Of a DNA stretch of 64,000 bases, positions 22,601 through 34,828 are shown piece by piece. The DNA is taken from assembly GCF_002105155.1 (NCBI RefSeq), contig NW_019028981.1, positions 908,501-972,500 of the forward strand. The letters run 5' to 3'. Under the pieces are notes generated by a model, which worked only from the letters and a program-made list of their open reading frames with translations, ran no database searches and had not been told where the DNA came from. This DNA comes from Lobosporangium transversale (lineage: Eukaryota > Mortierellomycota > Mortierellomycetes > Mortierellales > Mortierellaceae). Position numbers and translations under genes: made by a program. The stretch's first letter is position 1. The number at the start of each line of letters is the position of its first letter.

Positions 22601-24341
22601 AGTTCCTTCGGAGCAATCGAATGCAGGAACCGACACCAAATATCTGGATCATCTTTTGAATATCTGGACACCTGATCATGTTGCACAATCCATGTTTGAA
22701 GAAGAAGGCACGTTCTCTTTCTTGCGATTCACTGATTATTCACCTTCTCAGGTCACTAAGATATCCCGCAGCCACCTACTGGATCGGTTTGCTCTCCATC
22801 TAGAGCTGGAAGACTCACGATCAAGACGTGGGTATGGTCTTGACAGTGTCTGGGACGGCGATGATGTGGCATCAGCAAATTATCCGGGGAATACTTTTGC
22901 AAAGTTTGTGATTTCCGAGTCAGTGGATCCATTTTCACAGAACAATCGATCTAGTTTGAACCATATGAAGCAGCTTGGTCATACCCTCTACAAATCCGAA
23001 CTGGGCGAGTATTTGCCAATGATGGAGGCAGCCTATAGACCCAAGGCGGTGGCCCCTCCAATCGAGATGATCTGTTCTGATCGTACTTTTCTTGTTGACC
23101 AATATGAGCAAATGTTTGATACCAGAATACGACGACTACTGCTTGGTGTTCCAGAATTTAGAACAGAGGCTGTGCATCAAGAATATGTTGCTCCAATAAT
23201 GGATTTATGGCAGGTGAATCAGGGTCGTGGATTGCTAGGTGAGCCATCACTCAGCTCCCAGGGCTATTCGACCATCGAAGTACCTCAGATGAAACAACTG
23301 ATTATGGATTCTGGAAAGCTGGCGGTCTTGGACAAATTGCTTGTGGAGCTCAAGGCCGGTGGTCATCGCGTACTTGTGTATTTCCAGATGACTAAAATGA
23401 TTGATCTGATGGAAGAATATCTTACTTATCGACAGTACAAATACTTGCGTCTTGATGGATCTTCCAAGATTTCTGATCGTCGCGATATGGTGACAGACTG
23501 GCAGACACGACCAGAGATATTCATCTTTTTGCTTAGTACTCGTGCGGGTGGTCTAGGAATCAATTTAACAGCGGCGGACACCGTTATTTTCTATGACAGC
23601 GATTGGAATCCTACAGTGGATCAGCAGGCTATGGACCGTGCCCATCGTTTGGGCCAGACACGTCAAGTCACTGTGTATAGGCTCATCACTCGAGGAACAA
23701 TCGAGGAAAGAATTTTGCAGCGAGCCAAACAGAAAGACGAAATACAAAAGGTCGTCATCTCTGGCGGAGAATTTAAACAGAGTGTCGAGTTCAAGCCACG
23801 CGAAATTGTTTCATTATTGTTAGACGACGACGAATTAGCGACTAAACTGCAGGAACAGCAGTTGAAGCGCAAGGTCGAGGAAGAAGAAGCCAAGAGTTCA
23901 CGCAAAGGCACATCCAAGGCAGACAGTGGCCGGCCATCGAAGAAACCTAGGAAGGATGGTAAAGACAACAAGGACACTGCAGCTTCTACGCCTACTGCCT
24001 CTACAAGTGGTTTGGCGACAAAAGGAAGAACCTTGGATGAGATGTGGGCTGAGATGGATGCACAGGCGGCGGGTGAAGGAGCTGGTGCTGGTGGCGAAAG
24101 TAATTCAGGGGCAGGAGTAAGTCCTGTCACGAAAGGCAAGCGAGGCCGCACTCCTAAAGAAAAGCCACCCAAGGAACCAAAACCCAAAAAAGAAAAAGAG
24201 CCAAAAGCTAAGAAACCGCCCAAGATAGGCAAGAAGGCTCAAGCAGCAGCAGCAGCAGCAGCAGCAGAAGGAGGAGGACAGCAAAGAGAGAATGGTGATG
24301 ATGTTGATGTGGACATGGATGCTGATGTGATGGATATGTAA
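16835..24341 (+). CDS. INO80: INO80 chromatin-remodelling ATPase, 9 exons, about 2192 aa
   Basis: This is the catalytic subunit of the nuclear INO80 complex, which slides nucleosomes and acts on H2A.Z in transcription, replication and repair. Exons: 16835-17821, 17932-18174, 18285-18377, 18472-19587, 19696-20334, 20480-20819, 20926-21198, 21335-22137, 22257-24341; all phases agree. Residues 1-1026 are low complexity: first Pro/Ser/His/Tyr-rich, then Lys/Glu-rich coiled segments. The DBINO domain follows at about 1027-1140 ([18 protein letters not shown]). RecA1 has DEMGLGKT (about 1283-1290), DEAQ (about 1392) and LTGTPIQN. A long insertion that separates the lobes in INO80 follows, then RecA2 with [14 protein letters not shown] (about 1956). 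[15 protein letters not shown] before DEAQ is typical of INO80 rather than SWR1. The tail is Lys/Pro/Ala-rich. Known orthologues are nearer 1500-1700 residues, so the N-terminal extension is long. The ATG at 16835 is the first in frame. Confidence 0.95.
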
Positions 24342-27013
24342 TTACAAGGACTGAGAGTGATCGATTGAAGACATTTGTTATTATTATCTTTTTTTTTTAT
24401 TATTTTTATTATTATCTTTTTCCTCTTTGTAGCTTAATGTCTGAAGTAAATGTTTGGGATGCATTAATTAAAATAATCCAATTCAGAAGGATGATACGCC
24501 ATACACTTCGTAGAAAGAAACAGTATTCTCTCATCAATAAAGTACGGTGCAATTTCGTAAAAGACAACCACGCAAATACATTTTAAAAAGATCATTCTAT
24601 CGAACGCACACGCAGTCGAATCATCTTTTACCTGGTCAAGGCTTTAACAAAAAGTCAATGTCGACTATTTAAGAACGCCTAGCTTTAGAAAAAAAAAAAA
24701 ATACATGTAACCACAGAATAAGCAACTCTTTCGAGAAACATGCCACCATGAATTGTACTCTCTATTTTAGAGTTCACATCATTTTTTTCCCGCCATTTTT
24801 TTTTTTTTTTTTTTTTTGAACTAATGTAGACAAGTGCAAGGGTAGAAGAAATGTCAATAAAACACTGCTTTATTCGTGTAGTTGCAAAATAGTAACTTTG
24901 GGGACTTTGATGGCACAATGTTACGAAGCACATAGAGGATCAACTACAATTGTTAAATCTCGATTTTCAGTGTCGAAAACAACTGAGAAACTTTTGAGTG
25001 ACTATGGAAATCCCGACTCAAACTGCTAGACAGACCAGATTGCCTAACTTCAAGTATGGCCATGCCTAAGTTTACACGTGTCGTGTCTATCACAGGGATT
25101 TAGCTGTTTTCTTCATGACGTGAATAGTCTATCTATACATGTATAAACCCTTGTTACAGACAACCCAATGCGTACGAGTATTTGTTTGCGCGTTTGTCAG
25201 CTGAAAAAAAGGTTTTTCTTTCAAGATCTCGAATGTTTAAATCGACGATTTGCACATTGTGACACACAACCAAAAACAAAGGAGCCTCGCAAAGATAGAT
25301 CGACCTTCGTGATTTTTCTAAGTTCTGACTTTAGTTCACAAACATAAGCAGCTATGACCGAAGATGCAAGGGCCATTTTTTTTTTTTTTAAACCCAAGGA
25401 AAAGGAATAACCTTTGGAACACATTTCGCAGTTATTTTGAGCAAATCATCGGCTATGTATCATGGCGCTGGAGCCAATTGACACTCATGCAAGGACCAAC
25501 ATGCTCACATTATTCGACAACAGGAACCGACCCAATGTCACATTATTCATATAAATGTATATGCAACTCATAACAGGACTCGCCTATAGATTCATTTGTA
25601 CCACCCCTCATCGCTTTCTGCCTGTCGAGAAAGTTGTGTATAAGTATATATATATATATATATAATCATGCTTCCATTTCTAATTGGAGTCTCAGTCTTT
25701 TTTCTGATCTTAAGGATAAGAACAACAATAAGTGGGAAAGAAAGAGAAAGAGGGAGACCCGTTTCAATGTACTCGGATCACACTCATGTGTAGTCAACAT
25801 TCATTAAGATTAGAGCTACATTACTTTTATTACTTCTCAGGAGCTGTTTAGAGACTTCCGAAGCAGAATAATATGAGCTCCTTATTTTGATTATAAACTC
25901 TTGAACCTGTTGGGGAGATAACAATGTCGTTGACTGTTTGTTTGGTTCGTAGGGACAAGAAAGGAGTAGACGATGCATGGATTAGAAGTTGATTAAAAAA
26001 AAAAAAAAAAAAAAAAAGAATAAACGTTTATATATTTATATATACATGTACATGTACTATATACTATAGTTCACAGAACATTATTGCGATGCAATATTAG
26101 CATTCATAGTCTGTGCCAGAACAGAAAGACAAAGAGGATAAGAGAAGAGAGAACATTCAGCGTGTCTGTCTTTCTGCTTTCCACAATGCACCATTTAGCA
26201 GCCACAGGTCAGCAACGTGCGCAGATCAGGGGTTACGCGTGGTGCTAATTTAGAAAAATGTGATGTGTTGTGCAACATTCGAGATTCCATGTAAATAACT
26301 AGAGCTCTTTCTCTCTCTTCCATTTTGCTTTTTGTCCATTCAGGACTGGAACAGATAATTCGTTGCTCCTTTCCTTGTTTTCTGGTTCCTTTCGCTTTGT
26401 TTGTTGCCTTGTGTCTAGGCGTGGCGTCAATTGTTCTTTTTCTCTTGTATTCAACCGCCTCCAATCTTTACATAAAGATGCAACCATCCCACTCTCCTTT
26501 CTTTTTCTCTCTCTCTTTTTTTTTTTCTAACTTGGATTCTTTGTCCTGCAAATCCTTGATCACCTCTGATGAAAGGCTACTCGCAGCTTCGATACCTTAT
26601 TTGCTTTTGCATCGCATAATCCTCCCTCAGCTTACACTGTATTCATAATTAGCCCTTCTTTTTACCCTCCGTTTCATATTCTTTCTTTTCATCTTTTTCC
26701 CTTGACCGTTGGCACCAAGGTTCCACTCAATTTGCATTCATTCACTCTTTCGCTCATTTTCTCACTTTCCGTCTCTTCTGTCTGTGCCATCCATCCATCC
26801 ATTTATTTATTTATTTTTTTCCAACCTGTTCACGAATATTTATAGCATTTTTTTTGTCCTTTTCCTCACACAAAAATTCTTTTAATTAATTAAAAAGAGG
26901 GAAGAGATCCTCCTGGTCCTTTTTTGCCCTTTTCTTGTTGTGCCATCACCATTCGCAGCCCAACTATCACACCACTCCTTCAATCTTCGGGTCCGCCACA
27001 CACAGATATCGAG
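24342..27013. other. Intergenic spacer between INO80 and the phosphate transporter
   Basis: No gene is recognised. The spacer holds a short (TA)n run near 25648-25662, homopolymers near 24800-24817 and 25995-26017, ATG-poor AT-rich sequence and, in the last 500 bp, a strongly C/T-rich stretch typical of the promoter and leader of a well-expressed fungal gene. Confidence 0.6.
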
Positions 27014-29203
27014 ATGAACGAGCTTTCTTCTACCCCATCACCTTACCATTCGTCTCTCCGGCCACCCCCTCGACGTGGAACCTCTGGAGCAACTGATCAC
27101 CATCATCCACACGATGACCCCCGTTCACAATCTTATACACCCTCATACCCTCAACATTCCTATTCTCCAACAACCTCCCCTGCACCTCATCATGCACCCA
27201 CTGGCTTTGGACAAGACTCTGTAGAAGTTGAAGCCGGTCAGACCTCAACAACCTTCTCCCGTGGCAGCGTCTATGACGATCCACGGAAGCGCCGTCTCGA
27301 CACGTTGGCACTGGTCGATAATGCAGAATTTGGATGGTTCCATGTCCGAGCATGCATGGTTGCTGGTGTAGGGTTCTTTACGGATGCATACGATTTGTTT
27401 GCCATCAACTTGGTTTCGCCAATGTTAGGTTATGTATACTTTAGTCACTTGGGCAATTCCGTACCTGCTGATATTGACCTAGGCCTAAAGATCTCTGCTT
27501 CAATCGGAACTTTTTTTGGTCAAATTGGATTCGGTTACCTTGCTGATGTGCTCGGACGAAAGAGAGTATGTGCTTTTGTTTGTCTTGTTGCAAATCATGT
27601 CTTTAGAATATATTAGAGAAGGGATCTTGTTTTTTATTGATCTAAAATAGGGGCCTTCTGTTGTTTTTTGTACTTTGTTTCTTAACCACCATCTTTTCCT
27701 GTCATTTATCTGTCCATGATGGATGATGAAAAAAAAAAAAAAAAATGATTCTTTTAGATGTACGGTGTTGAGTTGCTCATTATTATTGTTGCAACCTTCG
27801 GTCAAGCCGTCTCTGGTGACAGTTATGCGCTGTCACTTCCTGCGAGTATCATTCTTTGGCGGTTCATCCTCGGTGTCGGTGTAGGAGGCGACTATCCCTT
27901 ATCAGCTGTCATCACGTCCGAGTTTGCAACAACTCATCGACGAGGTGCCATGATGGCAGCTGTCTTTGCAATGCAAGGATTCGGCTACTTGACTACAGGT
28001 ATCGTCGCCATTGTCCTTTTGCTCGGTTTCCGATCCTTGATCGAGCTCGACCCTAAGAATTTGGACTATGTCTGGCGATCTCTCATCGGCCTCGGATGTG
28101 TCCCTGCTCTGGTAGCAGTTTACTTCCGCATGACCATCCCAGAGACCCCACGTTTTGTGCTTGATGTCGAAAATAATTTGATCAAAGCAGAAAATGACGT
28201 TGCAACTGTTCTAAAGACAAGAAATGCGCTGCAGAGTGATCGGGATGTGGTTGAGGAACGTCACGCTCAATTCAACATTGTTTACCCCCGAAAAGGCAGT
28301 GGCGGTGGCCGTAATGAATATGCTAATGCCATTGAACTCGGTCATATGAACGACGACCCATCTCCCAGGCTCACGGGAGCACAGTCGTATACTTCTCAAA
28401 CAGCATTGAGAAGGAACAATGGCAGCAAATTTCAGAGCCATCAAAGTAGTTTGCGTGACTTTTGCCGTTACTTCTCTCGCTGGGAAACGTTCAAGGTGTT
28501 GATGGGTACTTCCATGACTTGGTTTGCATTGGATGTAGCGTTTTATGGCATCGGACTCAACAACACTTTTATCCTCTCGACCATCCACTTTGGCGCAGTT
28601 GATGGTAATGCATATTACACCATGTGGAACGCCACGGTCGGACAGGTCATCATTGTTCTATTGGGCGCCATTCCTGGTTATTGGGTCACGGTGTTTACAA
28701 TCGAACGCCTTGGACGGATCAAGATCCAGGTTATTGGCTTCGTCATGTCCTGTGCTCTCTTCTGTACTCTCGGTTTTGCTTACAATGTTATCCATGATAC
28801 GTCTCCTGTGCTCTTTGTGTTTTTGTTCGCGGTTACTCAGTTCTTCCAAAATTTCGGTCCTAATGCTACGACTTTTATCATCCCTGGAGAGTGTTTTCCT
28901 ACTCGGTACCGCTCCACAGGTCATGGTATCTCTGCAGGCATGGGAAAGCTTGGCGCTATCGTTGCCCAAATTGGCTTCTCCAACATGAAAGACCGTGGTG
29001 GCAAAAACCAATTCATCCCACAGCTGCTCCAGATCTTCGCCCTCTTCATGTTCATCGGCTTACTCTTTACGTATTTTGTTCCTGAAACCAAAGGCAAAAC
29101 TCTGGAGGAGCTCTGTGGGGAAGATGATTATGCAGAGAGACAACTCGAGCGAGAGAGACCTTTTAATAATAATCATCTTTACGAGGAGAAGGAGGATGAT
29201 TAA
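27014..29203 (+). CDS. Phosphate transporter, MFS PHS family (Pho84-like), 2 exons, 665 aa
   Basis: This is a plasma-membrane H+:phosphate symporter of the family containing yeast Pho84. Exons 27014-27565 and 27758-29203 are joined in phase 0 inside the conserved GRKR-MYG junction. The first 95 or so residues are a Ser/Pro/His-rich cytosolic tail. The first membrane helix follows (CMVAGVGFFTDAYDLFAINLV), then the MFS loop GYLADVLGRKR, the family signature GVGVGGDYPLSAVITSEFA and IPETPRF at the end of helix 6. A long central cytosolic loop of about 115 residues, Ser/Asn-rich, precedes helices 7-12. FVPETKGKTLEE closes the last helix. The ATG at 27014 was chosen because the open frame upstream has no ATG. 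In known systems such genes are induced by phosphate starvation; no Pho4-type box was verified here. Confidence 0.93.
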
Positions 29204-29266
29204 AGATTACTCTAGTCTCCTTTTTTTTCTAAAAAAAAATAAATAAATCTGTAATACTAGTAATAA

Positions 29267-29297
<31 letters not shown>

Positions 29298-29551
29298 ACA
29301 GAAAGGTTGGATTCGAAAATGTACAGCGGATATACATGTGTATTCTTTATTGTCATAACGGTCGTTGCGCCTTTTTTTTTTTTTTTTCGTCTTTTTCACC
29401 TGCTACTGATGATGCATTTAATGTCCTCATTATTGATCCTTTCTTTCCTTTCCAGCCCCCTGATCTCATTATATCAGACAGACTGAAGATTTCTAGTGGC
29501 ATATCCAGACCCCTAAATCCCGAGATTGATTGTCTGATGAAAGTATTTTCT
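29204..29551. other. Convergent spacer with A/T runs
   Basis: This joins the 3' ends of the phosphate transporter and the NIPA-like gene. It contains an A run at 29269-29295 and a T run at 29372-29387. AATAAATAAAT near 29238 could serve as a polyadenylation signal. Confidence 0.5.
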
Positions 29552-29990
29552 TTAATGAAGATGGGAATGACTGCCTGGCATCCTTACTCTCCTGTCCTCA
29601 TCCTCTGTTAGATCTTCATCTTCGTCATCGTCTTCGTCATGGAGCTGTGTCAAGCCCAAACTCTCTTCATCAAAAGCATTAAGCATTGTCGATTCGCGTG
29701 ACGTCCTCCGGTCTGCAAAACCAACCCCTCCGTTAGTTATACTGCCGCTCTTGCCGTGTGATTCTACTACTGGGTGTTGAGCATTATTCAGCAGTAGTAC
29801 ACCCGAAAAGATTGTGCCAAACCCACAGAAGAGTGAAACAACATTCACTGTAGATGTCGTGTTAAATCCCTGAAAGAGAATTACAGAGGCTGTGATGGTT
29901 GCTGTCGTGAACATGACATAATAGATGGGCATCACACTGTTTAATAGAACCAAATGTCCAATAGTAATAGCAATGTTAGCTTGCTTATTT

Positions 29991-30025
<35 letters not shown>

Positions 30026-31359
30026 CCATTTCTCATATCTCTCCAGAGAATATTTGAAAATAAACGCGCGATGGGCCACTTACACATTGGTCGAAAAAAT
30101 GTCAAGAGCCTTGTTAAAGTAATTCATCTGGACAACGATGCAGACACCCACCAAAAGAGCAAAGACATAGGTAGAGGGATGCGTCAGCTGATTCGAGCCA
30201 GCAAAAGTCAGCTTGAGCGCAATTCCGAAACCTTTGGATGCCATGACAGTAATTGAGCCGACAAGTGAGCAGATCGAGATATTGACGATGGGTGTTTTGT
30301 TGCCCCACTTTGGTACTACACGATAGATCATAAATGTTGAAAAGCCTAATACAAACAGACTGTACATCATAAATGCTAGATAACGTGTGCCAGTAGGAAT
30401 AGTTATGTTAGTTGCTGATCCAGTTTATTTCTTTGATATATTCAGCACTTGTCAATAGACCATGCTTCAGATCAACTATCCTTGTGAAAGATTTTGCCGT
30501 TCTTGTTTTAATACGGTCCAATCACTACAGTTCGTATTTAATCCTGTTGATTAGAAGTTATGAAGTTATCCATTCAGCCAAAGCCCAAGGTCCAGTCTAG
30601 GCTGTTGTTGTATTTAAAGTTGATGCTTTCACAGTCTGACATATGTCCTCAATTGTGGGCCATTGCTCTCATTGTACGACCTGAACACCCCAATTGTGAT
30701 TGATCATCCTGATTTCACTCTGTTTTCACAAAGACCTTATTGCTGTGTGATTCTGTTGGAGAGATTATTCTTTTTTCCAAAAACTTTGGGCTCCATGACA
30801 ACCTCCTTCCTGTCTTGTGAGCTAGATAAGCGAGAGTATTCATTCTATTCATTCAGTTGAAACGTACCAGGCTGAAGAGCATAGTTGAGAATCTCATCTA
30901 CAGAATTGATATCCTTGTCCTCGGGAGCATGTAGGACAATTACGACAGATCCAATCAGGCACAGTGCACACCCGACCTTGCCAACGATGCCGAGCTTTTC
31001 ATGAAGAAAGAAAGCAGCAAGGACAGCACTATTAGCAACAAAAAAAAAAAAAAAGAAGTCAATTTGTTATTTATTTTTGAATAATCTAACACCTGTATCC
31101 TCTGGCGAGGCACAACCGCTTTATCTCTATTCCGTTCTAATCCCAACGGTCTTGCCATATCTATTTTTTTTTTCTCGTTCGATTCCCAAGTATGCGAGGT
31201 GTTTTTTTTTTTTTTTTTTTTTTTTTCTTTTTTTGTTGTCGAGAGAATATAGAGCTGAAGCAGTGCATACACTTTTATGTTTTTATGTATGTCAATCCTA
31301 TTCCTATTCCTTGCTCTTACTCCTATTTAATCGTCTTTGAGAGAGTGATATGATTCGAG

Positions 31360-31391
<32 letters not shown>

Positions 31392-31938
31392 AGAGGGGAT
31401 GGATGTAGAGAATTACAGCGTGAATTTTTGTCTGTCTGCATGTGCCTTACCCAATAATGACGCTCAATGCGCCCAGCGGAGTGACCAGAATGGCAGGAGC
31501 AAAGGAGTAGGCAGCAAAATTAGCAATCTCACCAGCAGCCACTAAAAGTGATTAAAGATTGAGATGAGATAAAAAAAGGATGTTCAGATGGGAGTCATGT
31601 TAACTTTTGTCGGCTTCATATCCCATCCATGATTGAATTAAGCCAAACTATTTTTTTTTTTTTGATCTGTAAAAATAAAATAAAATAATGGAACAGCAAG
31701 AAAGAGTGAACGTACTGGTGAGCATGCCAAGTAGCCAAATGGGGTTTTTAAGGAAGAGATATTGGTCGGATGAAGAGCCAATACCTCCATGTCTATTGGT
31801 GGAATCAATAAGGCCCTTTTTGGTGATGACGAAGGAGATGCCGATCATGAGAGATGAGGACACAGCCAACAAGAGTCCCACATACTTGTCGTGCTGAGCA
31901 TCAAGCGCGGCAAGCGAGGTATTGTCTTTGCTGGACAT
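29552..31938 (-). CDS. NIPA-type magnesium transporter, 5 exons, 396 aa
   Basis: This is a multi-pass membrane protein of the NIPA (Mg_trans_NIPA, drug/metabolite transporter superfamily) family, which moves Mg2+ at the plasma or endosomal membrane. Exons on the minus strand: 31938-31716, 31541-31451, 31028-30868, 30414-30084, 29936-29552; phases agree. Hallmarks in order are [24 protein letters not shown] (helix 1), [31 protein letters not shown] (helices 3-4), [20 protein letters not shown], a central helix pair with [18 protein letters not shown], and [24 protein letters not shown] Ser-rich and very acidic cytosolic tail (DEDDDEDED) follows and could bind divalent cations; that is inference. 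Two introns exceed 400 bp and contain A/T homopolymers. It is convergent with the phosphate transporter. Confidence 0.93.
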
Positions 31939-34828
31939 GTGTGAGTGTGGAGATAAGAATGTGGGGTTGGTGTTAAGAAGAAAGCGTAAGGAAGAGATAA
32001 AAGAATAAAAGAGAGAAGAGAAGGATGGAAGGGACGTTAGTTTTTCTTTCTTTCTTTGGGAGTGGATACGAGCGATGCAAGCAAGCAGACAAAGGCAAAG
32101 CGAGCAAAGCAAGTGATAAGTAAAAAGAAAAGAAAAGAAAAGAAAGGAAAGGAAAGGAAAGGAAAGGAATGAAAGGAAAGGAAAAGAAAAGGAAGAAAGG
32201 AAGAAAGGAAAAGAAAGAAAGAAAAGAAAGGAAAGGAGGATGAAGAGAGAGAAAAAAAAAAAAAAAAAAAAAAAAAAAAGAATGAAGAGAGTGAAGGAAT
32301 GAACAATTAATAAAAAAGTTAAATCTCTTGAAGGTATGAGAGCATAGTAAAATAAAAAAGAAAAGAGAGAAGCTTGTAGAGACAATTGCTGATGAAATAG
32401 ACTACGGACTAAACTATTGATAATACATTTTTAATAACAATAAGAATAATTACAACTATAATAATAATTTTATATACTGAATATGGACAGAAGAGCGTTT
32501 GCATATAAATCAGAAAGACATGCATCCATTCGTCGATCCATTCAAATGGAGTTGTATACATGGGTTCATCAAGGATCTGTGCCTGTGTTGTTGTTGTTGT
32601 CCTAATAATAGTTTTTCTTTTTCTTCTTCTTCTTCTTCTTCATCAAAACATTGATCTACAAAACATACTTGTTTTACATGTCACAAATAGCCTGTGGCCT
32701 TTCCTATCTTTGCATAAAAATGTCTTTTCCTCAGCCGACAGGGCCAATGGTCCCCCTTCCTCTTTGCAGTTGCCACAAGTTCACAAGTCTGTGTCTAATT
32801 TGATCGTCATTAATGAAAAAATGTTTGTGGGTCCCTGAACAATCCCCCAGGTTCACGCCATATTTGTTTCAACATGTATACATACCTGTATATATTATTT
32901 TATACATGTATTATTATATATATTAGTAATTATATATATATATATATATAGATATATATATTATATAAATATGAACTTTTTAAAATGTGTACAACGTTGA
33001 TCATGGTGATTGAGTCAAAGGAGGCTCACAAAGCTGTGGTCAGTCTGTGCACATGGACCTGGGTCATTTTATGCCTAGATTAATTCATTGGCGGAGTAGA
33101 CACTTAAGCTTTGGGTATATCTATTAAACGTTTCTTCTTTTTCTTCTTTGCAAAGTGCCTGTGAGGAGCACAATGTGAAGTCTAATAAGCATCTTGCTCT
33201 TCTGGACTCGAAATTCATTGGCCTTGACCTTGGCCGTGTCCAGTATCCCACAGAACAACCTATTCATACTCGGCACTCGAACCATATGAAGCCATAATAA
33301 AAGTCAGTCAGGAAATCATGTGCCAGCAACCAGACATCGAAGGCTTGAATACTCTGTGGTGCCTCTCATTCACTTGAATATCTGATATTGGAGGCTACAA
33401 TCGCTTTCCCTACCATTGATGTCGATATTAAATTAGTCAACTCATCCAGTCGACCTGGCCAATTCCCGCAGATGATCTCAGGCTCACAGTTATGGACAAG
33501 ATCGTTATATACCCGTATGACTGGATGCATCTTGGAATGTAATCTCATCAGCCTCACCATCGCCACCATCGCTAGCACGCGAACACTGTCATTGATGCCG
33601 TTGCTGACTAGCTCTTGTCCTTGGGATGGCTCATTGTCGGGCCTAATGGAAATACTACTATCACCATTGTCACTGCACCGTCCTCATCACTATACCTGCA
33701 CCCTTGACCTCACTAAGACGCGGAGCCGAGTACGCCCTAATAGTGCGTACTACTTTGTGACCAATGATCACCTATCAAAGCCGGCAAAGGAAGCCGAATG
33801 TGGAATATGTGTCTAGGATCTGATTCTCATCTGGAACTTATCAATTCTGCAAATATACCTGTCCTTCATGTCGGTCGTTAGCACATTGTATCCCATAGGA
33901 GACGTCTCTCTAGAGCCGTCCCACCGCCGATGCGATAACGAGCTTCAAAACCTGCCTTCAAATCAGGCTGTGATATGTATTTAGCCGTAATTGCATATGG
34001 TGTTTGTCACCTTGTTGATCTCAGTGGCAGTGGCGTGTAACAACTTCAAAGCTGTAGGTGACCGCGATTTTTTTTTTTTTTTTTTTTTTTTTTTGGATTC
34101 TTTTCCACTCTGACCTTTACGGCGTCATCCCGTGATCTTTGGCGTAAGATAATCCAAAGACTTGTCCAAATAAAGATGGGTCTTATATCAGAGAATACTG
34201 CCGCAGGCCATCCCAGTCGCTAGACAGATCCATGGAGCTGAGGAGCTGGCCTGTCACAAAGCACCAATTTCTATCTTTCCTTGATCCTCTTAGTTCGACT
34301 CACTCAAATACACACACCCGCCAAGCCAATTACAGTGTCAGAGATTAGGTTCAGCCAGTTGACTGGTTCTCTGTCATGCCTAATACATTCAGTAGGCAAA
34401 GTTTTATTAATGTGTTCATGTACGTGATAGCACACGAGGTGCAATGTCAGAGACTGTGGCTGTGATGCTGTGTTACTGGTTGATTGGATTGCCAGGTGAA
34501 CGTATAAAAAAACACTTGAACAAAGTTGGGACGTAATGTCATCCAAAGTTTATTTTTGAAATCTACGCTTTATCTTTGGCTTATCTTCTTACTCTTTAAA
34601 ATTGCATCTAACATCATTTATCATCATCGTCATCTCTTTCTCATTCATCACATTCTATTCATTCCATTCATCCATTCATCCATTCATCCATTCATCGATC
34701 CGTTGTCCTCTCTCACCATCAGATCTACTGCTGGACAGTGCCTGAAAAAAGAAAAAAGATTTTCTAAAAAAAATTTTCAATTGTTCAATTGTTCAATTGT
34801 TTAGAGCATTCCTTCGGTGTAGATCTTC
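31939..34828. other. Spacer between NIPA and GDT1 genes, with a polypurine tract and a faint coding relic
   Basis: No intact gene is seen. After the 160-bp polypurine tract come AT-rich satellites at 32889-32972. From about 33140 to 34270 the base composition becomes more gene-like, with frames at 33388-33816 (plus) and 33578-33366 (minus), but stops interrupt every frame and no domain is recognised; it may be a decayed gene. A T run lies at 34071-34094. (CATT/CATC)n repeats at 34650-34700 precede the GDT1 start. Confidence 0.5.
32122..32280 (+). repeat. Polypurine tract (GAAA/GGAAA repeats plus A run) upstream of NIPA gene
   Basis: About 160 bases are purine on the plus strand with only two T interruptions, made of AAAAG, GGAAA and GAAA units and ending in an A28 run. 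It lies about 180 bp upstream of the NIPA start codon, so the transcript-sense strand is pyrimidine-rich. It may be part of a C/T-rich core promoter or 5' UTR. Confidence 0.85.

Noticed and set aside
31648-32385. 245-codon frame extending the NIPA protein N-terminally
   Set aside because: The added 149 residues are a Phe/Ser/Leu translation of the polypyrimidine strand. NIPA homology begins after the ATG at 31938.
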